Source of the DNA: an uncultured Paracoccaceae bacterium
GTDB taxonomy: Bacteria > Pseudomonadota > Alphaproteobacteria > Rhodobacterales > Rhodobacteraceae
Direction: 5' to 3'
Assembly (NCBI GenBank): GCA_937883775.1
Contig: CAKZXZ010000199.1
Coordinates: 1-34,583 of the forward strand
Length of the DNA: 34,583 bases
The position numbers and the translations under genes were made by a program. The first letter of the stretch is position 1, and each line of letters starts with the position of its first letter. Positions 23,440-31,898 of the stretch are shown one piece after another. The notes below the pieces were generated by a model. It worked only from the letters and a program-made list of their open reading frames with translations. It made no database searches and had not been told where the DNA came from.

Positions 23440-24493
23440 CCTGCCCCTTGGCGCCACAATCGGCATTCTGGGCGGCGGTCAACTGGGCCGGATGCTGTCG
23501 GTCGCCGCAGCCCGCCTTGGCTACAAGACCCACATCTTTGAGCCGGGCACAGCCCCCGCAGCCGATGTAGCCCACGCGATCACAACCGCCTCTTACGAGG
23601 ATACAGCAGCCCTTACTGCCTTCGGCCAAGCGGTCGATGTCATCACATATGAATTTGAAAACATTCCCACATCCGCGCTCGACACGCTCGAAGCGCTGGC
23701 GCCGATCCATCCCAACCGCCGCGCATTGGCCACGTCCCAAGACAGGATCACCGAAAAGGATTTCCTGACCGGTTTAGGCCTGAAGACCGCACCCTACGCC
23801 AATGTCGAAAGCGCCGCCGATCTGGAGGCTGCGATTGCCCAGCTAGGCACACCTTCGATCTTGAAAACACGCCGTTTCGGCTATGACGGCAAAGGCCAGC
23901 TACGCCTCAAAGACGGCGACACCGGCGCAGCTTACGCGCAGATGAACGACGCCCCTTGCGTGCTGGAAGGCTTCATCGACTTCTCTCACGAGGTTTCCGT
24001 GATCGCCGCACGAAACGCCGATGGTCAGGTGTCCTGCTTCGACCCCGGCGAGAACGTCCACAAAGACGGTATCCTGCGCAGCACGACTGTGCCCGCGCGG
24101 CTTGGCGCCTCGCAACGTACCGATGCCGTGCTGATGGCTGCACAAATCCTCAACGCGCTCGACTATGTCGGCGTCATGGGGCTGGAGCTCTTTGTCACGC
24201 CCCAGGGCCTGATCGTGAACGAGATTGCCCCGCGGGTGCACAATTCCGGCCATTGGACGCAAAATGGCTGCGTCATCGACCAGTTCGAACAGCATATCCG
24301 CGCCATCACCAGCCTGCCTTTGGGCGACGGCCAGCGCTATGCAGATGTCGTGATGGAGAACCTGATCGGCGACGATATGGATCGCCTGCCCGACCTGCTG
24401 AGTGCCGGAAATGCAGCCCTGCACCTTTATGGCAAAGCCGAAACCAAGCCGGGCCGCAAGATGGGCCACGTCAACAGGATCACTCCGTCCTAA
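23432..24493 (+). CDS. purK: 5-(carboxyamino)imidazole ribonucleotide synthase
   Basis: A 353-residue ATP-grasp enzyme that makes N5-CAIR from AIR, bicarbonate and ATP. Motifs visible are [12 protein letters not shown] (10-21), the AIR-site segment TYEFENIP near 72-79, [12 protein letters not shown] near 145-156, and the metal-binding [14 protein letters not shown] near 264-277. The ATG 23432 overlaps the purE stop region. The 3' end overlaps the convergent hydrolase gene by 14 bases. Length is typical. Confidence 0.96.
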   Translation: MTNLPLGATIGILGGGQLGRMLSVAAARLGYKTHIFEPGTAPAADVAHAITTASYEDTAALTAFGQAVDVITYEFENIPTSALDTLEALAPIHPNRRALATSQDRITEKDFLTGLGLKTAPYANVESAADLEAAIAQLGTPSILKTRRFGYDGKGQLRLKDGDTGAAYAQMNDAPCVLEGFIDFSHEVSVIAARNADGQVSCFDPGENVHKDGILRSTTVPARLGASQRTDAVLMAAQILNALDYVGVMGLELFVTPQGLIVNEIAPRVHNSGHWTQNGCVIDQFEQHIRAITSLPLGDGQRYADVVMENLIGDDMDRLPDLLSAGNAALHLYGKAETKPGRKMGHVNRITPS

Positions 24494-25226
24494 GCTCGGG
24501 CTCTACCTTGAAGACCTTCTGAAAGCTTTCCACCAGCGTCATGTCATGGTCGAACGCGCCGGTCTCCAAAAACGTCTCGACCTGGGCGATGACCATTGGG
24601 TTATTCATCAAAAAGGTGTGCGTCACAGGCAACACGATGTGATCGTTCATCCCCTGCACCCGTGTCGAGCGCACCGACACTTTACCATCATCCGGCCCTT
24701 CGATCATCGCCGAATAGACCGGGTTCAACGACACATCCCCTGCGATCACACCCAATTCGTAAGGCGCGCTGCCCAATTGGTTCGGCACACTGTCCTCGCC
24801 GGTGCCAAGGGCCATACCGGCAGGGCCATTAAGCCAGGCAAAAGCAGGAATATCCGCAAATTCATCAACCAGTTCCGAGCCTTTGTTCGGCGGAGCCAGC
24901 ATCACGACACGGCCCATATGTTCGGGCTGATTGTCTTGCAGCCAATACCGCACAAGGATGCCGCCCATCGAATGGGTCACGAAATGCACCCGGCCCTCAC
25001 CGCATTGCGCCACAGCACGCGGGACAGTTTCCACCGACAGGTTCTCGATCGGTTTTCGTGTGGATGGATAATCCGGGACAACCGTCTTGTATCCGGCCTC
25101 GCGCAGCGCATTGTCCATCACAATGAACGAGGTGTCAGACCGCGCCAACCCATGCAGCAGCACAACGCAATCCGCCAGGGCGGGCAGCGGCATCAGCGCA
25201 AAGAAAAAGGCGGCAATCCATTTCAT
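24480..25226 (-). CDS. Exported alpha/beta hydrolase (lipase-like)
   Basis: A 248-residue protein with a Sec signal peptide ([18 protein letters not shown], cleavage near residue 18). The mature part starts with VVLLHGL (the HG oxyanion segment of lipases) and has the nucleophile elbow THSMGG with Ser near residue 86. A later His in [11 protein letters not shown] could complete the triad. It probably acts on esters or lipids in the periplasm or outside the cell. It resembles PGAP1/lipase class 2-like proteins. Substrate unknown. Convergent with purK. Confidence 0.87.
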   Translation of the reverse strand: MKWIAAFFFALMPLPALADCVVLLHGLARSDTSFIVMDNALREAGYKTVVPDYPSTRKPIENLSVETVPRAVAQCGEGRVHFVTHSMGGILVRYWLQDNQPEHMGRVVMLAPPNKGSELVDEFADIPAFAWLNGPAGMALGTGEDSVPNQLGSAPYELGVIAGDVSLNPVYSAMIEGPDDGKVSVRSTRVQGMNDHIVLPVTHTFLMNNPMVIAQVETFLETGAFDHDMTLVESFQKVFKVEPELRTE

Positions 25227-25307
25227 AATTCTTAGATAGGCGCATTACGGTCGCTCGCAAAGGTCCAAGCCCTTGCAGGACCCAACGTCGCAAGTCACAG
25301 TGGCTTG

Positions 25308-25760
25308 ATGATGCGGCTAAAATCTCCTCGAATTGCTGCCCGTGGGGTGGTGATACATGACAATCGTGTTCTTTTGGTGAATGCCTACCCAGACGGTCAA
25401 AGTGATCTTTGGTGCGCGCCGGGCGGCGGACAGGAGCCGGGCACATCGCTGCCCGAAACGGTTATCCGCGAAGTGTTTGAAGAGACGGGTTTGACCATCA
25501 AAGTCGGGACGATGTGCCTGGTGAATGAGTTTCACGATCCCGCAAACGGCTTTCATCAGGTCGAGGTTTTCTTTCGCTGCACCGTCGATGATCCGACCTT
25601 TGATCCCACATGGCGAGACCCCGAAGATATCGTGACCAAACGGGGCTGGTTCACAGCCGATGACATGGAAACGCTGCGGGTCAAGCCCGACCGTCTGTAT
25701 GACCTGGCCTTCACAAAGTTTGCCCCGCAATACGACCCTCTGGAAGAAATCGTACGCTAG
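25308..25760 (+). CDS. NUDIX hydrolase
   Basis: A 150-residue NUDIX hydrolase. The Nudix box GX5EX7REUXEEXGU is complete, starting at GGGQEPGTSLPE and ending REVFEETGL (about residues 39-62). Such enzymes hydrolyse nucleoside diphosphates linked to other groups. The specific substrate cannot be read. Two adjacent ATG codons (25308, 25311) are possible starts; neither has a strong Shine-Dalgarno. Cytoplasmic. It is followed by the HDAC-like gene on the same strand, with a dispersed palindrome between them. Confidence 0.9.
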   Translation: MMRLKSPRIAARGVVIHDNRVLLVNAYPDGQSDLWCAPGGGQEPGTSLPETVIREVFEETGLTIKVGTMCLVNEFHDPANGFHQVEVFFRCTVDDPTFDPTWRDPEDIVTKRGWFTADDMETLRVKPDRLYDLAFTKFAPQYDPLEEIVR

Positions 25761-25773
25761 GCCTTCAACCCCC

Positions 25774-25794
25774 GCCCCGGGCTTGATCCGGGGC
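25774..25794. repeat. Dispersed GC-rich palindrome
   Basis: The sequence GCCCCGGGCTTGATCCGGGGC is an inverted repeat (GCCCCGG with CCGGGGC, seven-base centre). I recall this type, CCCGG-GCTTGAT-CCGGG, as a common intergenic repeat of alphaproteobacteria; false frames across it read PAPGLIRGL. It lies between the NUDIX and HDAC-like genes. Confidence 0.65.
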
Positions 25795-25822
25795 CTCTCA
25801 CGATCACAGAAGGGATCCCCCC

Positions 25823-26932
25823 ATGACCACAGGTTTCTACTGGAGCGAGCGTTGCTTCTGGCATGCAGGCGGCAACTACGCCTTCACATTGCCCATCGGC
25901 GGCAACGTCCAGCCATTGGCTGCTGGCGCGCTCCCCGAAAACCCTGAGACAAAGCGCCGTCTGAAAAACCTGCTCGATGTCACTGGCCTGATCCATGATC
26001 TGAGCGTTCACAGCGCGCCGGAAGCCCCGACCGAAGACCTGCTTCGCGTACATCCGCAAAGCTATCTCACTGAATTCAAAGAAATGTCTGATGCAGGCGG
26101 GGGTGAGCTGGGCCAGCGCACGCCGTTCGCCCAAGGCGGCTATGAGCTCGCCGCGCAATCCGCGAGCCTTGCTGTCACAGCGCTTGAGAATGTCCTGAAT
26201 GGCACCCATAAAAACGCCTACGCCCTCTCGCGTCCGCCCGGCCATCACTGCCGTCGCGACGACCCGATGGGCTTCTGCCTGATGGCAAATCTCGCCATCG
26301 CGATTGAGGCCGCGAAAGCCACGCGGCCCGACCTGAAAGTCGCTGTTCTGGATTGGGACGTGCATCACGGCAATGGCACAGAAGAGATTTTCTATGACCG
26401 CGCCGATATCCTGACAATCTCGATCCATCAGGACCGCAATTACCCCATCGACACGGGCGCCTTTGCGGACCGCGGCACCGGAAAAGGTGAAGGCGCAAAC
26501 CTCAACATCCCGCTGCCCCCCGGCGCAGGCCATGTCGCGTATCTTGATACGATGGAGCGCCTCGTCCTGCCCACCATCCGCGCCCATGCGCCCGACATCA
26601 TCGTCATCGCCAGCGGCTTTGACGCCGCCCCCGTGGACCCGCTGGGCCGTATGATGGCCACGGTCGAAACCTTCCGCGCCATGACCCGCCAAGTCAGCGC
26701 CTTGGCCGATGAGATATGCGAGGGCCGCCTGATGATGGCCCATGAAGGCGGCTATTCCGAGGTCTACGTGCCGTTTTGCGGCCACGCCGTTCTGCAACAG
26801 ATGTCCGGCAGCCCGATCAACGCGCCTGATCCTTGGGGCGATGCCTATATGCAGCGCCAGCCGGACGACGCATTCAATCGCTTCGTCGCAGATCAGATCA
26901 CGGCCATGAAAGACGCGCTTCAGCGCAGCTGA
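25823..26932 (+). CDS. Histone deacetylase-like amidohydrolase (class II HDAC family)
   Basis: A 369-residue zinc amidohydrolase of the HDAC/acetylpolyamine aminohydrolase superfamily. The catalytic and metal motifs are intact: RPPGHHCRRD near residues 137-146, DWDVHHGNGT near 177-186, SGFDAAPVDPLG near 263-274 and HEGGYS near 306-311. Bacterial members deacetylate polyamines or other N-acetyl substrates; the natural one here is unknown. The start ATG 25823 has GGGATCC upstream. The 3' end overlaps the convergent endonuclease-like gene by 13 bases. Confidence 0.93.
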   Translation: MTTGFYWSERCFWHAGGNYAFTLPIGGNVQPLAAGALPENPETKRRLKNLLDVTGLIHDLSVHSAPEAPTEDLLRVHPQSYLTEFKEMSDAGGGELGQRTPFAQGGYELAAQSASLAVTALENVLNGTHKNAYALSRPPGHHCRRDDPMGFCLMANLAIAIEAAKATRPDLKVAVLDWDVHHGNGTEEIFYDRADILTISIHQDRNYPIDTGAFADRGTGKGEGANLNIPLPPGAGHVAYLDTMERLVLPTIRAHAPDIIVIASGFDAAPVDPLGRMMATVETFRAMTRQVSALADEICEGRLMMAHEGGYSEVYVPFCGHAVLQQMSGSPINAPDPWGDAYMQRQPDDAFNRFVADQITAMKDALQRS

Positions 26933-27828
26933 AAATCGCCAAAGACCGGATAATGATCCGTCGGCCATTCGCCGTTAAACCGTTCGCGTAACACAACGGG
27001 ATCAGCCAAAAGCGCGATCCCGTCCGTATGCCCGAGATGGTCAATCGCCCCAAAAAGGTTCAGACCACGGTTGAAATGATAAGTCGCACCACGCACGGGC
27101 GCGAAGGCAATCCGCGCTTCTTCGATCAGCCCAAGGGTCGCTGAACCGCGCAGCGCGTTCAGATCACCGACCACGAACACCTCCTCCCCGGCGCTGACCC
27201 AAGGTGCAATCCGGTCGCGCACCAAAGCCGCGGATTGTCGCCGGTTCGACCTGCTGCGATACTCGAAATGCACATTCACAACGCGGAACAAGGCGCCTGT
27301 GTCGCGATCCCGAAACTGTGCCCACGAGGCAAAAGCGGGCCACGATCCGTTGAAGGTGCGCGAGTAGATCACCTCTGGCGTCTCCGAGAAGAAGAACCAG
27401 CCCTGATCCTCGACCGCTAAGCGATTTGTGCGGTAAAGGATGGGCTGGGTGATCGGGAAAAGCTCAGGATCCCCCACCGCTGCAGCCCTGAGCTCAGGGT
27501 TTTGCGCCAGCAGATAGTCCAGCGTCAGGTTCTGCGTGGCCATCGACCCGCCGCCAAAGCTCTCCGCTTCCTGCAAAGCCAAAACATCCGCATCCACCGT
27601 CTTCACGGCCGCATCCATCGGGCCTTTGCGTCGCTCCCAGTCACTTACCGACCAGGGGCCGTCAGCCCGTGCCAGCACGATGTAATGCACGTTCAGCGTC
27701 GCGACCCGCAAAGCACCGCTTGGCTTTTCAGGCACCGCTTGACGCCCCGAAAAGTTGAGCTGTGCGGCGCAGGCGAACAGCGGAACAATCAATGAGACAA
27801 GCAATACGTTGCGAAGAAGACGTTTCAT
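26920..27828 (-). CDS. Endonuclease/exonuclease/phosphatase family lipoprotein
   Basis: A 302-residue protein with an apparent lipoprotein signal (KRLLRNVLLVSLIVPLFAC, lipobox LFAC with Cys20). The mature part has the EEP fold motifs: ATLNVHY near 43-49, LQEAES near 85-90, NVHFEYRSR near 193-201, GDLNALRG near 229-236 and the terminal DHYPVFGDF. The family includes nucleases and phosphodiesterases. A membrane-anchored periplasmic location suggests extracellular nucleic-acid or lipid phosphate processing; this is inference. Convergent with the HDAC-like gene. Confidence 0.9.
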   Translation of the reverse strand: MKRLLRNVLLVSLIVPLFACAAQLNFSGRQAVPEKPSGALRVATLNVHYIVLARADGPWSVSDWERRKGPMDAAVKTVDADVLALQEAESFGGGSMATQNLTLDYLLAQNPELRAAAVGDPELFPITQPILYRTNRLAVEDQGWFFFSETPEVIYSRTFNGSWPAFASWAQFRDRDTGALFRVVNVHFEYRSRSNRRQSAALVRDRIAPWVSAGEEVFVVGDLNALRGSATLGLIEEARIAFAPVRGATYHFNRGLNLFGAIDHLGHTDGIALLADPVVLRERFNGEWPTDHYPVFGDFQLR

Positions 27829-27953
27829 AACTGCACCCTACGCCGCGCTTACCTCTTGCGAAAGCCGGCCAAGCTGCATTTATACCATCACAGCCCTTGC
27901 AGCCATCCGCCACATGCCCAAATGTAAATAATCGTAACATAAAGCGAGACAGC

Positions 27954-28547
27954 ATGTCCCTTGTTTCCAATTCTGACCGCAATGAAGCCGCCCTCGAATT
28001 TCTGAAAACCCGCCGCTCCCGCCCGGGCAAAACACTGACCACACCGGTGCCATCGCAGGACGCGCTGCGCGAATTGCTGAATATTGCCGCGCGCACACCC
28101 GATCACGGCAAACTGGAGCCGTGGCGCTTTATCGTGCTGGAACGCCCGGCGTTGGAACGTGTCGCCGCCCTGATCCCGCCTTTGGGCGCAAAGCACGGTA
28201 TTGCCGAAGACAAGATCGCAGGCAACATGCTGCATTATGGCTCAAGCCACCTCGCCGTGGCTGTGATCTCCTCTCCGAAAATATCCGACAAGATCCCCGA
28301 GATCGAACAGATCTATTCGGCAGGCGCTGTTTGCCTTGCGCTGCTCAACGCAGCCCTCGCGGCTGGTTGGGGGGCCAATTGGCTGTCAGGCTGGTCCTCA
28401 CACTACCCAGAATTTGGACGCGATGCGTTCAACCTGAGCCCGTCAGAAAAGATCGCAGGCATCATCCATATCGGGACCGCACCCCATACCCCACCAGATC
28501 GTCCGCGCCCGGATCTTGAACGGATCACAGAATGGATGTCGGAATAA
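27954..28547 (+). CDS. Nitroreductase family protein
   Basis: A 197-residue FMN-dependent oxidoreductase of the YdjA-like nitroreductase group. Visible features are TRRSRPGKTL near residues 19-28 (flavin phosphate contact), APDHGKLEPWRF-like sequence ARTPDHGKLEPWRF near 48-61, and the C-terminal IIHIGTAPHTPPDRPRPDL. Substrate unknown. The start is ATG 27954; the frame extends to 27897 with no support. The stop overlaps the next ATG (TAATG), so it is cotranscribed with the EI24 gene. Confidence 0.91.
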   Translation: MSLVSNSDRNEAALEFLKTRRSRPGKTLTTPVPSQDALRELLNIAARTPDHGKLEPWRFIVLERPALERVAALIPPLGAKHGIAEDKIAGNMLHYGSSHLAVAVISSPKISDKIPEIEQIYSAGAVCLALLNAALAAGWGANWLSGWSSHYPEFGRDAFNLSPSEKIAGIIHIGTAPHTPPDRPRPDLERITEWMSE

Positions 28548-29263
28548 TGTCCCCAATCCTCGCAGCGCTCGGCCAATTCGGAGATCCGCGTTTCCGCAAG
28601 GTGCTTTTCAAAGGGATCGGCCTCGCGGTTGCGACGCTTTTTGTGATCTCGGCCGCCTTCTTGTGGTTTGTGGGCGCGATCATGCCCGACAGCTTTACCT
28701 TGCCTTGGATTGGGACCATCACCTGGATCGACAACGTCCTGAACTGGAGCGCGGTGCCCCTCGTGATCGCGATGTCCGCGTTCCTGATGGTGCCAGTTGC
28801 CTCCGCCATGACCGGCATATTTCTGGATGACGTGGCCCAAGCCGTTGAAGACGACCATTATCCGGCCCTTGGCCCCGCGCGCCGCACCCCGGTCACCGAA
28901 ATCATCGGCGATACGATCCGCTTTCTGGGCGTGATTGTCGGCGCAAATCTTGTGGCGCTGATCTTCTATATCTTTTTCACACCCTTCGCGCCGCTGATCT
29001 TCTGGAGCCTCAACGGCTTTCTGCTGGGGCGCGAATATTTCCAGATGGTCGCGATCCGCCGCATGTCCCGCAAGGACGCCGATCAGCTGCGCAAAACCCA
29101 TCGCGGGCGGGTCTGGTTCACGGGAAGCCTGATGGCGATCCCGCTATCGATCCCGATTGTGAACCTGTTGGTGCCGGTGCTGGGAGCTGCGGCGTTTACC
29201 CATCTGTTCCACTCACTTCCGGCGTCGACATCCGCTCGAACCAATCCAGGTCGCGCACAGTAA
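28547..29263 (+). CDS. EI24 domain (CysZ-like) membrane protein
   Basis: A 238-residue membrane protein with four to six hydrophobic helices and the EI24/CysZ layout, for example WFVGAIMPDSF near residues 40-50, ASAMTGIFLDDVAQAVE near 85-101 and GFLLGREYFQMVAIRRM near 158-174. CysZ family members are sulfate channels in gammaproteobacteria; the role of these alphaproteobacterial homologues is less certain. ATG 28547 overlaps the nitroreductase stop; an in-frame ATG at 28532 is possible. The last 68 bases overlap the convergent DUF1467 gene. Confidence 0.88.
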   Translation: MSPILAALGQFGDPRFRKVLFKGIGLAVATLFVISAAFLWFVGAIMPDSFTLPWIGTITWIDNVLNWSAVPLVIAMSAFLMVPVASAMTGIFLDDVAQAVEDDHYPALGPARRTPVTEIIGDTIRFLGVIVGANLVALIFYIFFTPFAPLIFWSLNGFLLGREYFQMVAIRRMSRKDADQLRKTHRGRVWFTGSLMAIPLSIPIVNLLVPVLGAAAFTHLFHSLPASTSARTNPGRAQ

Positions 29264-29489
29264 TCACACCCGACAGGATGGTGCCCGCGATCACAAGCCA
29301 CAGCGGGAAAGCGATCATTGTGGTGATCTTGACCCGTTTGCCCAACTGCGCATCCGCAGGCGCACCCGCATGGGTGCCGGGTACAATCTCTCCGACATCG
29401 CCTTGGGTTTTCATGCGCAAGGGCAGGATGATGAAAAGCACCATGAACCAGATCACGGCGAAAAGGACGATGGCGGATGTGATCGACAT
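29196..29489 (-). CDS. DUF1467 family membrane protein
   Basis: A 97-residue inner-membrane protein with two helices (about residues 5-24 and 56-76) around the polar DUF1467 core, LPLRMKTQGDVGEIVPGTHAG in part (KTQGDVGEIVPGTHAGAP). Function unknown. In Rhodobacterales it usually follows methylmalonyl-CoA epimerase, as here. Its 3' end overlaps the EI24 gene on the other strand by 68 bases, an unusually long antisense overlap for this dense region. Confidence 0.9.
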   Translation of the reverse strand: MSITSAIVLFAVIWFMVLFIILPLRMKTQGDVGEIVPGTHAGAPADAQLGKRVKITTMIAFPLWLVIAGTILSGVITVRDLDWFERMSTPEVSGTDG

Positions 29490-29526
29490 GACAAGGCCCC
29501 TTTCGGGCTGAATGGCCCCCGTCGGA

Positions 29527-29547
29527 GCCTCCGGCGGGGATATTTTG
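29527..29547 (+). repeat. GCCTYCGGCGRGGATATTT motif, copy 2
   Basis: GCCTCCGGCGGGGATATTTTG differs from the copy at 21776 at three positions. It lies in the 82-base gap between the epimerase and DUF1467 genes. The following AAAAAGCGAA also matches the inverted copy near 21850. Confidence 0.5.
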
Positions 29548-29571
29548 AAAAAGCGAACGCGGGCGTGCGCC

Positions 29572-29976
29572 CTACACTTGTTCTAGCTCAACAAGGCATC
29601 CGTTAAAGTCTTTGGGATGCAGAAAGAGAACCGGTTTGCCATGCGCACCGATCTTGGGTTCCCCCGTGCCCAGCACACGCGCGCCTTCGGATTTCAGCTT
29701 GTCGCGGGCCGCCAGGATATCATCCACCTCATAGCAGATGTGATGGATGCCACCGGCAGGGTTCTTTTCAAGATAGCCTGCAATGGGGCTGTCTTCGCCC
29801 AACGGATAAAGCAGCTCGATCTTGGTATTGGGCAGCTCGATGAAGATGACCGTGACACCATGATCCGGCTCGTCCTGTGGCGCGCCCACCTGCGCACCCA
29901 GCGTGCTGCGATACTGGTTTGCGGCGGCCTCAAGATCCGGGACCGCAATAGCGACATGGTTAAGGCGACCGATCAT
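29572..29976 (-). CDS. mce: Methylmalonyl-CoA epimerase
   Basis: A 134-residue VOC-fold enzyme that interconverts (R)- and (S)-methylmalonyl-CoA in propionate breakdown. The metal and active-site positions are visible: His7 (LNHVAIAV), Glu47 (FIELP), His78-His79 (GGIHHICYEVDD) and Glu130 (LVELEQV). The start ATG 29976 has AGGAG upstream. A longer frame up to 30375 crosses the divergent response-regulator gene and was rejected. DUF1467 follows on the same strand. It is divergent from a response regulator gene. Confidence 0.94.
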   Translation of the reverse strand: MIGRLNHVAIAVPDLEAAANQYRSTLGAQVGAPQDEPDHGVTVIFIELPNTKIELLYPLGEDSPIAGYLEKNPAGGIHHICYEVDDILAARDKLKSEGARVLGTGEPKIGAHGKPVLFLHPKDFNGCLVELEQV

Positions 29977-30043
29977 GGCAAAGCTCCTGTTGCTGCGTTG
30001 CGGAATGTTATGAAGGCGCGCGCGATGGGACGCAAGGACATGC

Positions 30044-30062
30044 GGCGTTAACGCCCTGTTAG
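30044..30062. promoter_or_regulatory. Palindrome overlapping a CtrA-like site, before the response regulator gene
   Basis: The 12-bp perfect palindrome GGCGTTAACGCC (30044-30055) overlaps TTAA-N7-TTAG (30048-30062), one base off the CtrA motif TTAA-N7-TTAA. It lies 46 bases upstream of the response-regulator start, in the divergent gap with mce. Confidence 0.3.
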
Positions 30063-30108
30063 GCATAAACGGGTCTATTATGTGCGACTCGGTATGAGGA
30101 GCCCCGAA

Positions 30109-30825
30109 ATGGACGATATTGACAGCTTTGTACTTACACGCCCCCCAACCGCCGCACGTCCCCTGCTGGGCCTGACGGTGCTGGTGGTTGAAGACAGCCG
30201 TTTTGCCTGCGAAGCAATGCGCCTCTTGTGCCTGCGCTCCGGCGCGCGGATCCGGCGCGCCGACTGCTTGCGGTCGGCCAGGCGGCATCTGCAGGTCTAC
30301 CGCCCCAGCGTCGTCATTGTGGATCTGGGTCTGCCGGACGGGTCTGGGGCCGAACTGATAAACGAGTTGGCCCATGCCACACCGCGGGTCGAGGTCATTC
30401 TGGGCACCAGCGGCGATGACGGGGCCGAAGCCCGCAGCATGGCGGCCGGCGCGGATGGTTTCATGGCCAAGCCGATTGCCAGCCTTGCCAATTTCCAGGA
30501 AACCATCCTCAGCTTTCTGCCCCCCGAACGGCGCCCAGCCGGCCCACGTGTGCTTAGCGATGAACGCATCACGCCCGATCCGATTTCATATCGTGATGAC
30601 ATGGCGCATGTTGCCGACCTGCTATCGACCGACTATGAACCAGCGCTGGCCGACTATATCGGGCAGTTTCTGGCAGGTGTCGCCTCAAGCGCGGGCGACG
30701 AGGCGCTTAAACAGGCCGCAGACCGGTTGATCGCCAAACGTGTTCTTGGCCAGTCGGTTGCTGCGAATATGGCTGAACTTGGTGGCCTTGTGCAGGACCG
30801 GATGATCTCGGAAGAGATCGTTTAG
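30109..30825 (+). CDS. Response regulator with receiver domain and unassigned C-terminal region
   Basis: A 238-residue protein. The receiver domain (about 22-145) has the acidic pair Glu28-Asp29 (VVEDS), phospho-acceptor Asp72 (VDLGLPDG), Thr100/Ser101 and Lys121 (AKPI), all intact. The C-terminal 95 residues are alpha-helical with no DNA-binding, GGDEF or HisKA motif that I recognise; it may be an Hpt-like or interaction module. The start is ATG 30109 with GAGGAG upstream. No histidine kinase gene is near. A possible CtrA-like site upstream could tie it to cell-cycle or motility control; weak evidence. Confidence 0.86.
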   Translation: MDDIDSFVLTRPPTAARPLLGLTVLVVEDSRFACEAMRLLCLRSGARIRRADCLRSARRHLQVYRPSVVIVDLGLPDGSGAELINELAHATPRVEVILGTSGDDGAEARSMAAGADGFMAKPIASLANFQETILSFLPPERRPAGPRVLSDERITPDPISYRDDMAHVADLLSTDYEPALADYIGQFLAGVASSAGDEALKQAADRLIAKRVLGQSVAANMAELGGLVQDRMISEEIV

Positions 30826-31520
30826 CCCCCGGTAAGTGCCGACAGCGATCGGCGCTGCTGACCGGCTGCGTCAAAATTCTCGGCAGCCAGCCAGTCTGTG
30901 AACGCCACACGAAGCGGCGGCCACTCCGTGTCGATAACGGAATACCACGCCGTATCGCGGTTGCGCCCCTTGACGACAGTGGCCTGCCGAAACACGCCTT
31001 CAAACGCAAAGCCAAAGCGCGCGGCCGCCTTGCGCGACGGGGCATTCAAGGCGTCGCATTTCCACTCAAACCGGCGATAGCCCGCGGCAAAGGCCCAATC
31101 CATCATCAGGAATGTCGCCTCCGTCGCGGCCCGGCTGCGCTGCATCGCCGGGCCAAGCGCCACGTACCCCAACTCAATCGCGCCGGCCTCCGGCTGTATG
31201 GTGTAGTACGAGAAAAAGCCCTGAGGCTCGCAAAATCCTTCAGGTGTGATCGCGTAAAAGACGTGTTTTGCCGGATCGGCCGTTATTTCAGCCAAATGCG
31301 CGATAAAGACCTCTTCTTGCACGAACGTGGCTTTGGGCAAGTAAGTCCACACCCTGTCAACCTGTGCCATCGTGCGAAAAAGCGCGGGGCCATGGCGGGC
31401 CGGGTCCAGCTGTTCAAGCTGAACATAGTCGCCCTGCATCACCGCAGGCCCGGGGCGGACAGGCGGGGCCCAGTTCGGCAACGCAGCGCCAATGGGGCGC
31501 GGATCAGATACAGTCGTCAT
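30822..31520 (-). CDS. GNAT family N-acetyltransferase (RimJ/RimL-like)
   Basis: A 232-residue acetyltransferase of the RimJ/RimL group. The fold is visible in VQLEQLDPARHGPALF near residues 33-48, IELGYVALGPAMQRSRAATEA near 118-138 (CoA-binding loop region, quoted in parts: ELGYVALGPAMQRSRAATEA) and RRFEWKCDALNAPSRKAAARF-like sequence (WKCDALNAPSRKAAARFGF) near 154-172, with NAPSRKAAARFGF typical of the family. It moves acetyl from acetyl-CoA to an unknown amine. ATG 31520 gives the normal length; the frame extends to 31649 without a start signal. It overlaps the convergent response-regulator stop by four bases. Confidence 0.9.
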   Translation of the reverse strand: MTTVSDPRPIGAALPNWAPPVRPGPAVMQGDYVQLEQLDPARHGPALFRTMAQVDRVWTYLPKATFVQEEVFIAHLAEITADPAKHVFYAITPEGFCEPQGFFSYYTIQPEAGAIELGYVALGPAMQRSRAATEATFLMMDWAFAAGYRRFEWKCDALNAPSRKAAARFGFAFEGVFRQATVVKGRNRDTAWYSVIDTEWPPLRVAFTDWLAAENFDAAGQQRRSLSALTGG

Positions 31521-31691
31521 GCGCAAAGCCCTGCACATCGCCCGCCCCTTTGTCCACCCGATCTGTCCCGAAGCGACCCCGAAACGGTCTTTGAATGGCT
31601 GCGCCTTTTCCGCAAATCTGCCCCAATTCGGCGTCACATCTCCTTTCAATCGCCCGGCAGAAGCCTTGGGCGTCTTTTGAGGAGAAGACCT

Positions 31692-31895
31692 ATGGAACGC
31701 CTTTTGAAAAAGTTTGCGTCCGACGATGCGGGTAACGCGACAGTGGATTGGCTCGTTCTGACCGCCGGTTTGGTGTTTCTTGGCGTCGCAGTGGCGATCA
31801 GCGTCGGAACCAGCACTGGCACCGTCGCCTCAAGCACGACAGATGTCATTGACGATATCGAACCGAACGAGATCATCGAACAGATCAAATCCTAA
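31692..31895 (+). CDS. Small Flp/pilin-like membrane peptide
   Basis: A 67-residue protein with a charged N-terminus (MERLLKKFASDDAG), then a hydrophobic helix beginning NATVDWLVLTAGLVFLGVAV near residues 15-34, and a Ser/Thr-rich tail ending in acidic residues. The DDAGNATVDW junction resembles the Flp/TadE-type pilin cleavage region found in Rhodobacterales. GGAGAAG lies upstream of ATG 31692. No tad assembly genes are in the window. It could be a minor pilin or simply a one-helix membrane protein. Confidence 0.72.
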   Translation: MERLLKKFASDDAGNATVDWLVLTAGLVFLGVAVAISVGTSTGTVASSTTDVIDDIEPNEIIEQIKS

Positions 31896-31898
31896 GCG

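Noticed and set aside
25757-26968. 403-codon minus-strand frame opposite the HDAC-like gene
   Set aside because: Antisense shadow produced by high third-position GC; the plus-strand motifs are unmistakable.
27924-27944. Zur-box-like AATGT...ACATA before the nitroreductase gene
   Set aside because: The half-sites are two bases too far apart and the centre is not symmetric.
29977-30375. N-terminal extension of methylmalonyl-CoA epimerase
   Set aside because: It crosses the divergent response regulator; the epimerase normally starts at MIGRLNHVA with AGGAG upstream.
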